Part shown: in pieces, positions 6,998 to 14,025 of the stretch | Numbering within the stretch: position 1 is the stretch's first letter | How the letters are laid out: each line of letters begins with the position of its first letter | Assembly: GCA_000432995.1 (NCBI GenBank) | Contig: HF972657.1 | Location: 13,928 to 29,677, forward strand | Source of the DNA: Clostridium sp. CAG:1013 | GTDB taxonomy: Bacteria > Bacillota > Clostridia > Oscillospirales > Acutalibacteraceae | Length of the DNA stretch: 15,750 nt | Reading direction: 5' to 3' | Notes under the pieces: generated by a model | Told to the model about the DNA's origin: nothing | The model's input: the letters and a program-made list of their open reading frames with translations, nothing else | Databases searched by the model: none | Position numbers and translations under genes: made by a program

Positions 6998-7042
6998 AAA
7001 AAACAGACGACAGTGTTGGTAAAAAGACACTGCCGTCTGTTT
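6998..7042 (-). terminator. intrinsic terminator of the second MATE gene
   Basis: A 16-base stem with one mismatch (7001-7016 with 7027-7042) and a ten-base loop. On the minus strand it is followed by six U (from 6998-7003). It lies about 60 bases past the MATE stop at 7103, so the Rnf operon is not read from the MATE promoter except by read-through. Confidence 0.9.
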
Positions 7043-7102
7043 GATTGGTGAAGTGTAACAGGGAACCCGAGCCTCTCCGCTGTAAGCAGAAATAAAAGGT
7101 TG

Positions 7103-8482
7103 TTACTTGCCTGCCGCTGCCTTTTCCTTGCGCACCATTTCCCGCCAAATGGTCAGCAGCATGGTGATGTAGCAGGCGCCGCCGCCGATAAAGTTGGAGA
7201 TGGGCTCTGCCAGGAACACGCCGTTGACTCCCAGACCGAACAGGTAAGGCAGTAACAGGGTGAGAGGCACCACGATGACCACTTTCCGGAACAGGGAGAA
7301 AAACACTGCCTGCTTGGACCGGCCCAGAGCCACTGCCGCCGATTGCCCCGCCATTTGCAGGCTCATCATGAAGAAGCCAAAGAAGTAGATATGCATACTG
7401 GGCACGGCAGCCTCTCGGAGGGCCTCCTCGCTGCTGAACAGGCCGATGAAAAATCGGGGGAACAGAAACAGCAGCAGCCACACCAGGGTGGTGTAGATCA
7501 CGCACAGTACGGTGATGAATTTGATCCCCGACCGCACTCGTTTGTACTCCCCGGCGCCGTAGTTGAAGCCCACCACTGGCTGACCAGCGTTGGTCACGCC
7601 GTTGATGGGGGTGGAGACCACTTCACGCACAGAGTTAAGGATGGTCATCACGCCCACGTACAGATCGCCGCCGAAGGCTTGCAAAGTGGAGTTGCAGGTG
7701 ATCTGCACGATGCTGTTGGTGATAGCCATGACAAAACTGGAAAATCCCAGGGCCACGATCTTCCACACCAGTTTCAGGTCCAGCTTCATGCTTTGCCGTT
7801 CCAGCCGGATGAGAGTGCGCTTCCCCAGCAGGAAGGATACCGCCCATGCAGCGGAGATGAACTGAGAGATCACCGTGGCGAGAGCTGCTCCCTGGACGCC
7901 CATACCCAGCACGAAAATGAACAGAGGGTCCAGGACAATATTGGTCACCGCTCCCAGCAGGACGGTCATCATGCCCTTTCGGCCAAACCCCTGGGCGTTG
8001 ATGAAATTGTTCATCCCCAGCCCCAGCATGACAAAAATACTGCCGCACAAGTAGATGGTGATGTAACCGTTGGCGTAGGGGTAGGTCACGTCGCTGGCGC
8101 CGAATGCGTAGAGCAGGGGACGCTTGATCAGCAGGATCACCACGGTGAGGACTATCCCGGTGCCCACAAGCAGGGCAAAGGTGTTTCCCATGATCTTCCG
8201 GGCTTTGTTCAGGTCGCCTCGGCCTCGCTCCATGGAGAACAGGGGGGAGCCGCCCATGCCGAACAGGTTGGCGAAAGCGGTGACAATGGAGATGATGGGG
8301 AAGGTAAGCCCCACGCCGGTGAGAGCGTTGGCGGCAGCGTCCGGGATGTGGCCGATGTACATCCGGTCCACCACGCTGTAAAGCACGTTGATGAGCTGGG
8401 CCACCGTCATGGGAATGGCCAGCCGGAGTATGTTGCCTGAAACGCTGCCTTTGGAGAAGTCGCTTGTCTGGGTGTTGGTCAT
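7103..8482 (-). CDS. MATE family multidrug/toxin efflux transporter (second copy)
   Basis: A 459-residue membrane protein with about twelve hydrophobic segments and a close relative of the MATE gene at 340-1701. Shared blocks include VLYSVVDRMYIGHIP (33-47), FGASDVTYPYA (127-137), LGAVTNIVLDPLFIFVLGMGVQGAALATVIS (from 176) and GFNYGAG in the C-lobe. It would expel compounds using a Na+ or H+ gradient; the substrate is unknown. The frame extends to an ATG at 8530, but that codon sits at the expected transcription start of the promoter at 8531-8559 and has no binding site. ATG 8482 has AAAGGA about 14 bases upstream and gives the normal N terminus. It is transcribed alone and closed by the terminator at 6998-7042. 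Confidence 0.9.
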   Translation of the reverse strand: MTNTQTSDFSKGSVSGNILRLAIPMTVAQLINVLYSVVDRMYIGHIPDAAANALTGVGLTFPIISIVTAFANLFGMGGSPLFSMERGRGDLNKARKIMGNTFALLVGTGIVLTVVILLIKRPLLYAFGASDVTYPYANGYITIYLCGSIFVMLGLGMNNFINAQGFGRKGMMTVLLGAVTNIVLDPLFIFVLGMGVQGAALATVISQFISAAWAVSFLLGKRTLIRLERQSMKLDLKLVWKIVALGFSSFVMAITNSIVQITCNSTLQAFGGDLYVGVMTILNSVREVVSTPINGVTNAGQPVVGFNYGAGEYKRVRSGIKFITVLCVIYTTLVWLLLFLFPRFFIGLFSSEEALREAAVPSMHIYFFGFFMMSLQMAGQSAAVALGRSKQAVFFSLFRKVVIVVPLTLLLPYLFGLGVNGVFLAEPISNFIGGGACYITMLLTIWREMVRKEKAAAGK

Positions 8483-8530
8483 GAAGCAGTTCGCGGTCCT
8501 TTCTGGGAGAATAGTTGATTTTTCAACCAT

Positions 8531-8559
8531 ATTTTACAGGAGTTTCACAAAACTTGCAA
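8531..8559 (-). promoter_or_regulatory. promoter of the second MATE gene
   Basis: On the minus strand TTGCAA (8554-8559), 17 bases and TAAAAT (8531-8536) match a sigma-A promoter well. RNA would start near 8524, leaving a leader of about 40 bases before ATG 8482. Nothing else is evident in the 133 bases between this gene and the lipoprotein gene. Confidence 0.65.
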
Positions 8560-8615
8560 GTCTCCCAGAGCGGCTGGCGAAATTCCATCTATGCTTCCCA
8601 AGAGCTCCCCTGCTC

Positions 8616-9098
8616 TCATTTCCCTAATTCTTCCAGGGATTCCTCCGCCTCTTTTACTGTTGCGGAGGCTTCTTCCCATTCCTCTGATGTCAGGGGTTCC
8701 AGAACCTCCACTTTGCTGGCCTGATAGAACGAGCTGGGATAGGTTTCCAAAATTTCAAGGCAGGTGACGGCTACCCGCTGGCCTTCCTCTAAGGGGCCGC
8801 CCACCACCTGAATCTCCGGGGTCACCGTCAGCAGGGTGAGCTCACTCTGTCCATGGAGGACAGCCCATTCGTCCTCTCCATCGGTGTATCCGGCCAGCTC
8901 CACCAACACGCCCTCCTGCTCCCAGGAACCGTTCAGGTCCTGGTCCTCAGGAAGGAAAGAGGACGTGTCATGGCTCTGGGAAGGGCCAGGAGTGGGAGTA
9001 GAAGCAGGGTTCCCCGTTTGGGGCGTGCAGCCTCCCAGGAGAATCAAACATCCCCACAGGGCTGTCAGAAGAATCACTAAGGGCCTTTTTTTCTCCAT
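8616..9098 (-). CDS. small lipoprotein of unknown function with a possible OB-fold (DUF3221-like) domain
   Basis: A 160-residue secreted lipoprotein. The N terminus has KK-R charges, a hydrophobic stretch and the lipobox LLGGC, with C24 as the lipidated residue, so it is expected to be anchored outside the cell membrane. A low-complexity Thr/Pro/Ser linker (about 31-47) follows, then a compact domain (about 55-135) rich in beta-like sequence that ends TYPSSFYQASKVEVLE. That ending resembles the 'eSYPxq..A..vev' close of DUF3221-type lipoprotein domains, but this is a weak match by eye. The last 25 residues are acidic and helical. ATG 9098 is chosen over an upstream ATG at 9122 because AGGAGG lies nine bases before it and the signal peptide then has normal length. 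It has its own promoter and is divergent from typA. Confidence 0.75.
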   Translation of the reverse strand: MEKKRPLVILLTALWGCLILLGGCTPQTGNPASTPTPGPSQSHDTSSFLPEDQDLNGSWEQEGVLVELAGYTDGEDEWAVLHGQSELTLLTVTPEIQVVGGPLEEGQRVAVTCLEILETYPSSFYQASKVEVLEPLTSEEWEEASATVKEAEESLEELGK

Positions 9099-9107
9099 TA
9101 GGGACCG

Positions 9108-9113
9108 CCTCCT
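9108..9113 (-). promoter_or_regulatory. ribosome binding site of the lipoprotein gene
   Basis: AGGAGG on the minus strand, nine bases before ATG 9098. It sets the start there rather than at the ATG at 9122, which lies upstream of this site. Confidence 0.75.
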
Positions 9114-9148
9114 AAAAAACATTTTTGGGGCCCATACCTTTTTAGATA

Positions 9149-9177
9149 ATTATACCATAGGGGGTGGAAAAGGACAA
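9149..9177 (-). promoter_or_regulatory. promoter of the lipoprotein gene
   Basis: On the minus strand TTGTCC (9172-9177), 17 bases and a perfect TATAAT (9149-9154). RNA would start near 9142, about 44 bases before the ATG at 9098. It is divergent from the typA promoter, about 60 bases away. Confidence 0.7.
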
Positions 9178-9230
9178 GAAATCAGCTCTCCAAATCCTGG
9201 AGAAACCCCGGAGTTTAGCCAAATTCGGTC

Positions 9231-9259
9231 TTTTCAAAGGGTGTGTTTGGTGGTATAAT
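9231..9259 (+). promoter_or_regulatory. promoter of typA
   Basis: TTTTCA (9231-9236), a 17-base spacer and a perfect TATAAT (9254-9259). RNA would start near 9266, giving a leader of about 70 bases. The leader contains a small GC hairpin, GGCCC/GGGCC (9292-9296 with 9302-9306), before the typA start. Confidence 0.7.
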
Positions 9260-9335
9260 AAATCGGTTAATGACAACGAGCGAGATTACAGGGCCCGGTA
9301 TGGGCCGGGACTGAAGAAAGGATCGATGGGATACC

Positions 9336-11162
9336 ATGGCAAAGAGAGAGAATTTACGCAACGTGGCTATCATCGCACACGTAGACCACGGCAAGACCAC
9401 GCTGGTGGACCAGCTGCTGCGTCAGAGCGGCGTGTTCCGCCAGAACGAAGCGGTCGCCGAGCGGGTGATGGACTCCGGCGACCTGGAACGGGAACGGGGC
9501 ATCACCATCCTCTCCAAGAATACGGCGGTGATGTATAAGGACACCAAGATCAACATTGTGGACACTCCCGGACACGCGGATTTCGGCGGCGAAGTGGAGC
9601 GTGTGCTGATGATGGTGGACGGCGTTCTGCTGTTGGTGGACGCTTTCGAGGGCTGCATGCCCCAGACTCGTTTCGTGCTGAAAAAAGCTCTGGCCCTGGG
9701 GAAGAAGCCCCTGGTGGTCTTGAATAAGATTGACCGTCCCGGTGCCCGTCCCGCGGAAGTGGTGGACGAAGTGCTGGACCTGTTCATCGAGCTGGGCGCC
9801 AACGACGACCAGCTGGATTTCCCTGTGGCTTACGCCTCCGCTCGGGACGGCTATGCCACTCTGGACCCCAATGAGCCCGGCACCGACATGAGCCCCCTCT
9901 TTGAGATGATCCTCAAAGAAGTGCCCGCTCCCGAGGGAGACCTGGAAGGACCCACCCAGGTGCTGTTCTCCAACATCGACTATGACGAGTATGTGGGCCG
10001 CATCGGCATTGGCCGGGTGGAGCGTGGCTCTATCCAGGTGGGCCAGACGGTCACCATCTGCGGCGGTGGGGAAGAGACCACCCAGAATGCCCGCATCACC
10101 AAGCTGTACCAGTTCGAGGGCCTGAAGCGGGTGGAAGCGGAATCCGCTCAGCTGGGAGATATTATCGCTGTGTCCGGTATCGCGGACCTGAACATTGGCC
10201 AGACCGCCTGCGCTACCGACTGCGTGGAGCCTCTGCCCTTCGTGAAGATCGACGAGCCCACTGTGTCCATGATGTTCATGGTGAACAACTCTCCTTTCGC
10301 CGGACGGGAAGGCAAGTACGTCACCTCCCGGAACCTGCGGGACCGGCTGTTCAAAGAGGTGGAGACCAATGTGGCCATGCGTGTGGAAGAGACCGACTCT
10401 TCCGACACCTACAAGGTTTCCGGCCGAGGCGAGCTGCACCTGTCCATTCTGATTGAGCAGATGCGCCGTCAGGGCTACGAGTTCCAGGTGTCCCGTCCCA
10501 CCGTTATCTATAAGCAGGATAAGGACGGCAAGCGTCTGGAGCCAATGGAGCTTCTGATGATCGAAGTGCCTGATAATTACGTGGGTGCCGTCATGGAGAA
10601 GATCGGCTCCCGTAAGGCGGAGCTGCTGAATATGGGCTCTCGTGAGTCCGGCACCACTCACATGGAGTTTAAGATCCCCGCCCGCGGCCTGATGGGATAC
10701 CGGTCTGAGTTTTTGACCGACACCAACGGCAACGGCATCATGAACCACGTGTTCGACAGCTACGAGCCCTATAAGGGAGACATCCAGCAGCGGGTCCAGG
10801 GTTCCATCATCGCCCATGAGACGGGAGAATCCACCGCTTACGGCCTGTTCTACGCTCAGGAGCGGGGCCGGCTGTTTATCGGGCCTGGTGTGGAAGTCTA
10901 CGAGGGTATGATCGTGGGCGCCAACCCCAAGACCGAGGATATCACTGTGAACGTGTGTAAGAAAAAGCACGCCACCAATACTCGTGCCGCCGGTTCCGAC
11001 GACGCATTGAAGCTGACTCCTCACTCGGTGCTGAGCCTGGAGCAGTGCTTGGAGTTTATCGCCGACGATGAACTGGTGGAGGTCACTCCCAAGAGCATCC
11101 GTATGCGCAAGGGCATCCTGTCCAAGGAACTTCGGATGAAGCAGGCCAGCAAGAAGAAATAA
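9336..11162 (+). CDS. typA: translational GTPase TypA/BipA
   Basis: A 608-residue ribosome-associated GTPase of the EF-G-like family, involved in ribosome assembly and stress or low-temperature growth in other bacteria. Full length for the family. Seen: P-loop AHVDHGKT (14-21), switch RGITI (54-58), DTPGHAD (76-82), NKID (130-133) and ASA (167-169), then the beta-barrel domain 2 and the EF-G domain III/V-like region. GRGELHLSILIEQMRRQGYE and PARGLMGYRSEFLTDTNG in the C-terminal half are characteristic of BipA. The lysine-rich C terminus is usual. ATG 9336 follows AAAGGA (9317-9322) at a somewhat long 13-base distance. No intrinsic terminator with a T-run follows; instead there is a structured 265-base gap. 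Confidence 0.97.
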   Translation: MAKRENLRNVAIIAHVDHGKTTLVDQLLRQSGVFRQNEAVAERVMDSGDLERERGITILSKNTAVMYKDTKINIVDTPGHADFGGEVERVLMMVDGVLLLVDAFEGCMPQTRFVLKKALALGKKPLVVLNKIDRPGARPAEVVDEVLDLFIELGANDDQLDFPVAYASARDGYATLDPNEPGTDMSPLFEMILKEVPAPEGDLEGPTQVLFSNIDYDEYVGRIGIGRVERGSIQVGQTVTICGGGEETTQNARITKLYQFEGLKRVEAESAQLGDIIAVSGIADLNIGQTACATDCVEPLPFVKIDEPTVSMMFMVNNSPFAGREGKYVTSRNLRDRLFKEVETNVAMRVEETDSSDTYKVSGRGELHLSILIEQMRRQGYEFQVSRPTVIYKQDKDGKRLEPMELLMIEVPDNYVGAVMEKIGSRKAELLNMGSRESGTTHMEFKIPARGLMGYRSEFLTDTNGNGIMNHVFDSYEPYKGDIQQRVQGSIIAHETGESTAYGLFYAQERGRLFIGPGVEVYEGMIVGANPKTEDITVNVCKKKHATNTRAAGSDDALKLTPHSVLSLEQCLEFIADDELVEVTPKSIRMRKGILSKELRMKQASKKK

Positions 11163-11183
11163 GTGGGTGTTCCTGCTGGGTAA

Positions 11184-11235
11184 GTTGCCTTCTCCCGTTC
11201 CACAAGGGCGGGTTGCTCTATGGGCGTGAGGCAAC
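11184..11235. repeat. structured stretch after typA: nested inverted repeat
   Basis: A seven-base outer pair GTTGCCT/AGGCAAC (11184-11190 with 11229-11235) encloses a second stem (11194-11200 with 11206-11212, two G-U pairs, five-base loop). It starts 22 bases past the typA stop. There is no U-tract, so it is not a standard terminator. It could be an RNA 3' end structure, or the first part of the repeat element that follows. Confidence 0.4.
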
Positions 11236-11243
11236 GGCCTGTA

Positions 11244-11410
11244 CAGGTGTGGGCGAAGCCCACCGCCCCAAGTCACGAACTGAGAGCACAGGCGTTGTGT
11301 CGCGGACGCGAGGTAGCGTCCTCCCCAGGCGTGGGCGTCAGCCCACCGCCCCAAGGCGCGAATTGAGAGCGCAGGCACTGCGCCGCGGATCGATAGCACA
11401 GGCACTGTGC
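11244..11410. repeat. imperfect direct repeats made of conserved hairpins
   Basis: Two units of about 63 bases (11244-11306 and 11326-11389), roughly 80% identical by eye. Each has a GTGGGC/GCCCAC hairpin (11249-11263; 11331-11346), then a second hairpin of form gcRcag-loop-YtgYgY (11286-11300; 11369-11383). A third copy of the second hairpin, GCACAG-gca-CTGTGC (11396-11410), ends just before the next gene's ribosome binding site. GGACGC-gaggta-GCGTCC (11304-11321) links the two units. Differences between copies keep the stems paired: GCGCAG/CTGCGC against GCACAG/CTGTGC, and G-U pairs in the first copy. Confidence 0.7.
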
Positions 11411-11412
11411 AG

Positions 11413-11419
11413 AAAGGAG
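11413..11419 (+). promoter_or_regulatory. ribosome binding site that sets a TTG start
   Basis: AAAGGAG lies eight bases before TTG 11428. An in-frame GTG at 11407 lies before this site, in the last repeat hairpin, and cannot use it. Confidence 0.8.
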
Positions 11420-11427
11420 ACGACCGG

Positions 11428-13119
11428 TTGGATATTGTCATTTTGGACCTGGAGTGGAACGGCACATACAGCCGGCGGCTCAAAGGTTATATCAACGAGA
11501 TCATCGAGTTTGGCGCCGTGAAATGCGGCCCGGATCTTGTGGAGAGATCCACCTTTTCCTGCTTTGTCAAACCCCAGGTGGCAAAGCATATCAGCAGCAC
11601 CATCGTCAACCTGACCAGCATTACCGACGAAACCCTGAACGATGGCATGACGTTCATGCAGGCAGTGAGTCGGTTCAAGCGCTGGGCGGGAGACTGTGTG
11701 GTGATGACCTGGGGTACCTCGGATATCCTGACTCTTATTGAGAATTGCCGGTACTTCAGCGGCGACGAGATCGTTCCCTTCCTTTCTCAGTACTGTGATT
11801 TGCAGGTCTTTACCCAGGACCGGATCGGTCTGGGAAGAAAGGAGCAGGTAGGCCTTTCCAAAGCTGCGGAGCTTTTGGGGGTGGATATGTCCGGTATGGA
11901 CCACCACCGGGCCCTGGACGACAGCTGGATGACTTTGGCAGTGCTCCGCAAGGTGTACGATCCCAAAGCCATTGTTCCCTACATTGACGAATGTGACCAG
12001 GAGTTTTACCGGCGGATCACTTTCAAGACCACCTACGTGTGCGACCTGCACAGTCCCCTGGTGGAGAAAAGCCACCTGCGGTTCCCCTGTCCCAAATGCG
12101 GGGAGGAGAGCCGGCGGCTCACCCGGTGGAGCCTGAAGAATAAGAGCTTCCGGGCGGACTTTCGCTGCACCCGCTGCGGACACCTGTTTGCCGGAAGGCT
12201 GACCATCAAACAGAAATATGAGGGACTCACTGTGAACAAAAAAACTTTTCCCCTGCCGGATATTGAAAAACCTCGGGACGCCGTCCCCGGACCTCTGGGC
12301 GCCATGGAACTGGAAGTGCCTCAGGGGGTGGGGGTGCTGCGTTTTGGCGCCTGGAAAGAGCTGGAACTGGTGAACCACGCCTTTACCACCCGCATCGGCG
12401 GGGTGAGCGACAAGGAATTCGCTTCCATGAACCTGGGCTTTGGCCGGGGAGACGACCCTGAGAAAGTGGCGGAAAATTACCGCCGTTTCTGCGCTGCTGC
12501 CGGGTTTGATTCAGACTCTTTGGTCTGCGGTGCCCAGGACCACCACATCAACATCCGACGGGTGGGGAAGGACCAGCGTGGTATTGGCATTTGGCGGGAA
12601 AAGGATATGGAGTCCATCGACGGCTTGTGTACCGACGATCCCAGCGTGACCCTGGTGATCTACTGCGCCGACTGCGTGCCCCTGTACTTTGTGGATGAGG
12701 AGCACAAGGCCATTGGTCTGGCCCACGCGGGCTGGCGTGGCACCGCCGCTGGTATGGCGAAAGCCATGGTGGAGCGGATGACCCAGGAGTTCGGCACCCG
12801 GCCTGAGGCCTTGAAGGTTGCAGTGGGCCCGTCTATCGGCAAGGAGTGCTTCGAGGTGGATGAGCCGGTGGCTCTGGAGTTTTTGAAGCTGCCTCAGTCC
12901 GAGAAGTTCGTCACCGGCCCTGAGCGGGAAAAGTACCATGTGGACTTGTGGGAATGCAACCGGCAGTATCTGCTCTCCGCTGGAGTGAAAGCGGAGAACA
13001 TCACCATTGGGGGAGTATGCACCATGTGCGAGAGCGACTTGGTGTTCTCTCACCGGAAGACCCGGGGCCAGCGGGGCAGCAACTGCGCCATGATGGCTCT
13101 GAGAGGCGAGCAGTCATGA
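11428..13119 (+). CDS. fusion of DEDDh 3'-5' exonuclease (KapD-like) with PgeF/YlmD laccase-domain enzyme
   Basis: A 563-residue cytoplasmic protein with two enzyme halves in one frame. Residues 1-185 are a DEDDh exonuclease: D7 and E9 in LDLEW, D99 in TWGTSD, and H160/D164 in HRALDD. All catalytic positions are present, and it most resembles KapD-type exonucleases. Residues 221-250 form a four-cysteine zinc ribbon (C221, C224, C247, C250). After a Pro-rich linker (about 274-300), residues 315-560 are the PgeF/YlmD/YfiH family, once called polyphenol oxidase. In studied members this family has purine nucleoside phosphorylase/adenosine deaminase activity or corrects peptidoglycan stem errors. 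Its zinc-site residues are present: H372 in QDHH, C416 in CADCVP and H433 in AHAGWRGT. The start is TTG 11428. An internal ATG at 12304 could in principle give a separate second half, but it lacks a clear binding site. It overlaps the next gene by four bases. Confidence 0.9.
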   Translation: MDIVILDLEWNGTYSRRLKGYINEIIEFGAVKCGPDLVERSTFSCFVKPQVAKHISSTIVNLTSITDETLNDGMTFMQAVSRFKRWAGDCVVMTWGTSDILTLIENCRYFSGDEIVPFLSQYCDLQVFTQDRIGLGRKEQVGLSKAAELLGVDMSGMDHHRALDDSWMTLAVLRKVYDPKAIVPYIDECDQEFYRRITFKTTYVCDLHSPLVEKSHLRFPCPKCGEESRRLTRWSLKNKSFRADFRCTRCGHLFAGRLTIKQKYEGLTVNKKTFPLPDIEKPRDAVPGPLGAMELEVPQGVGVLRFGAWKELELVNHAFTTRIGGVSDKEFASMNLGFGRGDDPEKVAENYRRFCAAAGFDSDSLVCGAQDHHINIRRVGKDQRGIGIWREKDMESIDGLCTDDPSVTLVIYCADCVPLYFVDEEHKAIGLAHAGWRGTAAGMAKAMVERMTQEFGTRPEALKVAVGPSIGKECFEVDEPVALEFLKLPQSEKFVTGPEREKYHVDLWECNRQYLLSAGVKAENITIGGVCTMCESDLVFSHRKTRGQRGSNCAMMALRGEQS

Positions 13120-14006
13120 TCCCCGCCTGTCAGTTGTGTCCCCGAAACTGCGGCGTTTCCCGGGGAGAAACAGGCAGCGGCGTATGCCGCAGCGGAGAAC
13201 AGGCCCGGGTAGCCCGGGCGGCCCTCCATTTTTGGGAGGAACCTCCCATCAGCGGGACCCGGGGAAGCGGCGCGGTGTTTTTCACCGGCTGCACCTTGGG
13301 GTGCGTATTCTGCCAGAACGGGGAAATCAGTCACGGTCCCAACCAGGGCAAGGAAGTAACCCCGGAAGAGTTGAGCGGTCTGTTTTTCTCCCTGGTGGAG
13401 CAAGGGGCCCACAATATCAACCTGGTAACCCCCACCCATTTTGTGCCCCAGATTCGGGAGGCGCTGCTGCTGAAGAAGCTGCCGGTTCCGGTGGTGTACA
13501 ACACCTCCGGGTACGAGAAACCGGAGACTCTTAAAATGTTGGAGGGTCTGGTGGACATCTACCTGCCCGACTACAAGTACGACGACCCTGTTTTGGCCAA
13601 GGCTCTGTCCCGAGCGGAGGATTACCCCCAAAGAGCCCGGGAAGCCATTGGAGAGATGGTGCGTCAGGTGGGGCTTCCCCAGTATGGGGAGGACGGCATG
13701 CTGAAACGGGGCGTGCTCATCCGCCACCTGATCCTGCCGGGCCACACCAAAAACTCCATAGCCTGCTTGAAGCGGATCAAGGAAGAGTTTCCTGGGGTAC
13801 CGGTGAGTTTGATGTCTCAGTATACCCCCTGCGGCAATTTGGAGCAATTCCCGGAACTTCAGCGGCCCATCACCCGCCGGGAGCAGCAGAAGGTGGAGGA
13901 CGCTCTGTTTAACCTGGAGCTGGAAGGCTTCACCCAGTCCCGAGCCGCCAAGGGGAAAAATTACATTCCGGATTTTCACAGTTTTGAAGAAACACAGGGG
14001 GAGTAA
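13116..14006 (+). CDS. radical SAM protein, PflX family (COG1313)
   Basis: A 296-residue radical SAM enzyme. The S-adenosylmethionine-binding 4Fe-4S motif is CTLGCVFC (C59, C63, C66). An additional N-terminal cysteine set, C5-x2-C8-x3-C12-x11-C24, is typical of the PflX group and may hold a second metal centre. GAHNINLVTPTHF (97-109), VVYNTSGYE (126-134), DIYLPDYKY (147-155) and MSQYTPCGN (233-241) are family blocks. The group is named for resemblance to pyruvate formate-lyase activators, but its substrate is not known. ATG 13116 overlaps the preceding stop (ATGA, 13116-13119), so it is very likely co-translated with the exonuclease-PgeF gene; the binding site is a modest GAGAGGCGAG. The next gene starts 19 bases after its stop. 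Confidence 0.88.
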   Translation: MIPACQLCPRNCGVSRGETGSGVCRSGEQARVARAALHFWEEPPISGTRGSGAVFFTGCTLGCVFCQNGEISHGPNQGKEVTPEELSGLFFSLVEQGAHNINLVTPTHFVPQIREALLLKKLPVPVVYNTSGYEKPETLKMLEGLVDIYLPDYKYDDPVLAKALSRAEDYPQRAREAIGEMVRQVGLPQYGEDGMLKRGVLIRHLILPGHTKNSIACLKRIKEEFPGVPVSLMSQYTPCGNLEQFPELQRPITRREQQKVEDALFNLELEGFTQSRAAKGKNYIPDFHSFEETQGE

Positions 14007-14013
14007 GTTCCCC

Positions 14014-14020
14014 AAGGAGG
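14014..14020 (+). promoter_or_regulatory. ribosome binding site of the M18 aminopeptidase gene
   Basis: A perfect AAGGAGG five bases before ATG 14026. It excludes the longer open frame that reaches back to 13984 inside the previous gene. Confidence 0.85.
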
Positions 14021-14025
14021 TCATT

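Noticed and set aside
8602..8616. AGAGC/GCTCT hairpin as terminator of the lipoprotein gene
   Set aside because: The stem is only five bases and no U-tract follows on the minus strand. The lipoprotein transcript may read into the second MATE gene.
11407..11409. GTG as start of the exonuclease-PgeF gene
   Set aside because: It lies in the last repeat hairpin, upstream of the AAAGGAG site, which is ideally spaced for TTG 11428.
11244..11410. Repeats resembling a CRISPR array
   Set aside because: The copies are imperfect, contain several distinct hairpins, and lack uniform spacers and cas genes.
11163..11427. A known riboswitch in the typA downstream gap
   Set aside because: I could not recognise the conserved core of any class; only repeated hairpins are visible.
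9354..11483. A 709-codon open frame on the minus strand opposite typA
   Set aside because: It is antisense to a full-length, fully conserved TypA/BipA, with shadow-type composition and no domain.
12304..13119. A separate stand-alone PgeF gene starting at ATG 12304
   Set aside because: The frame is continuous with the exonuclease and there is no convincing ribosome binding site before this ATG. It is kept only as a possible secondary start.
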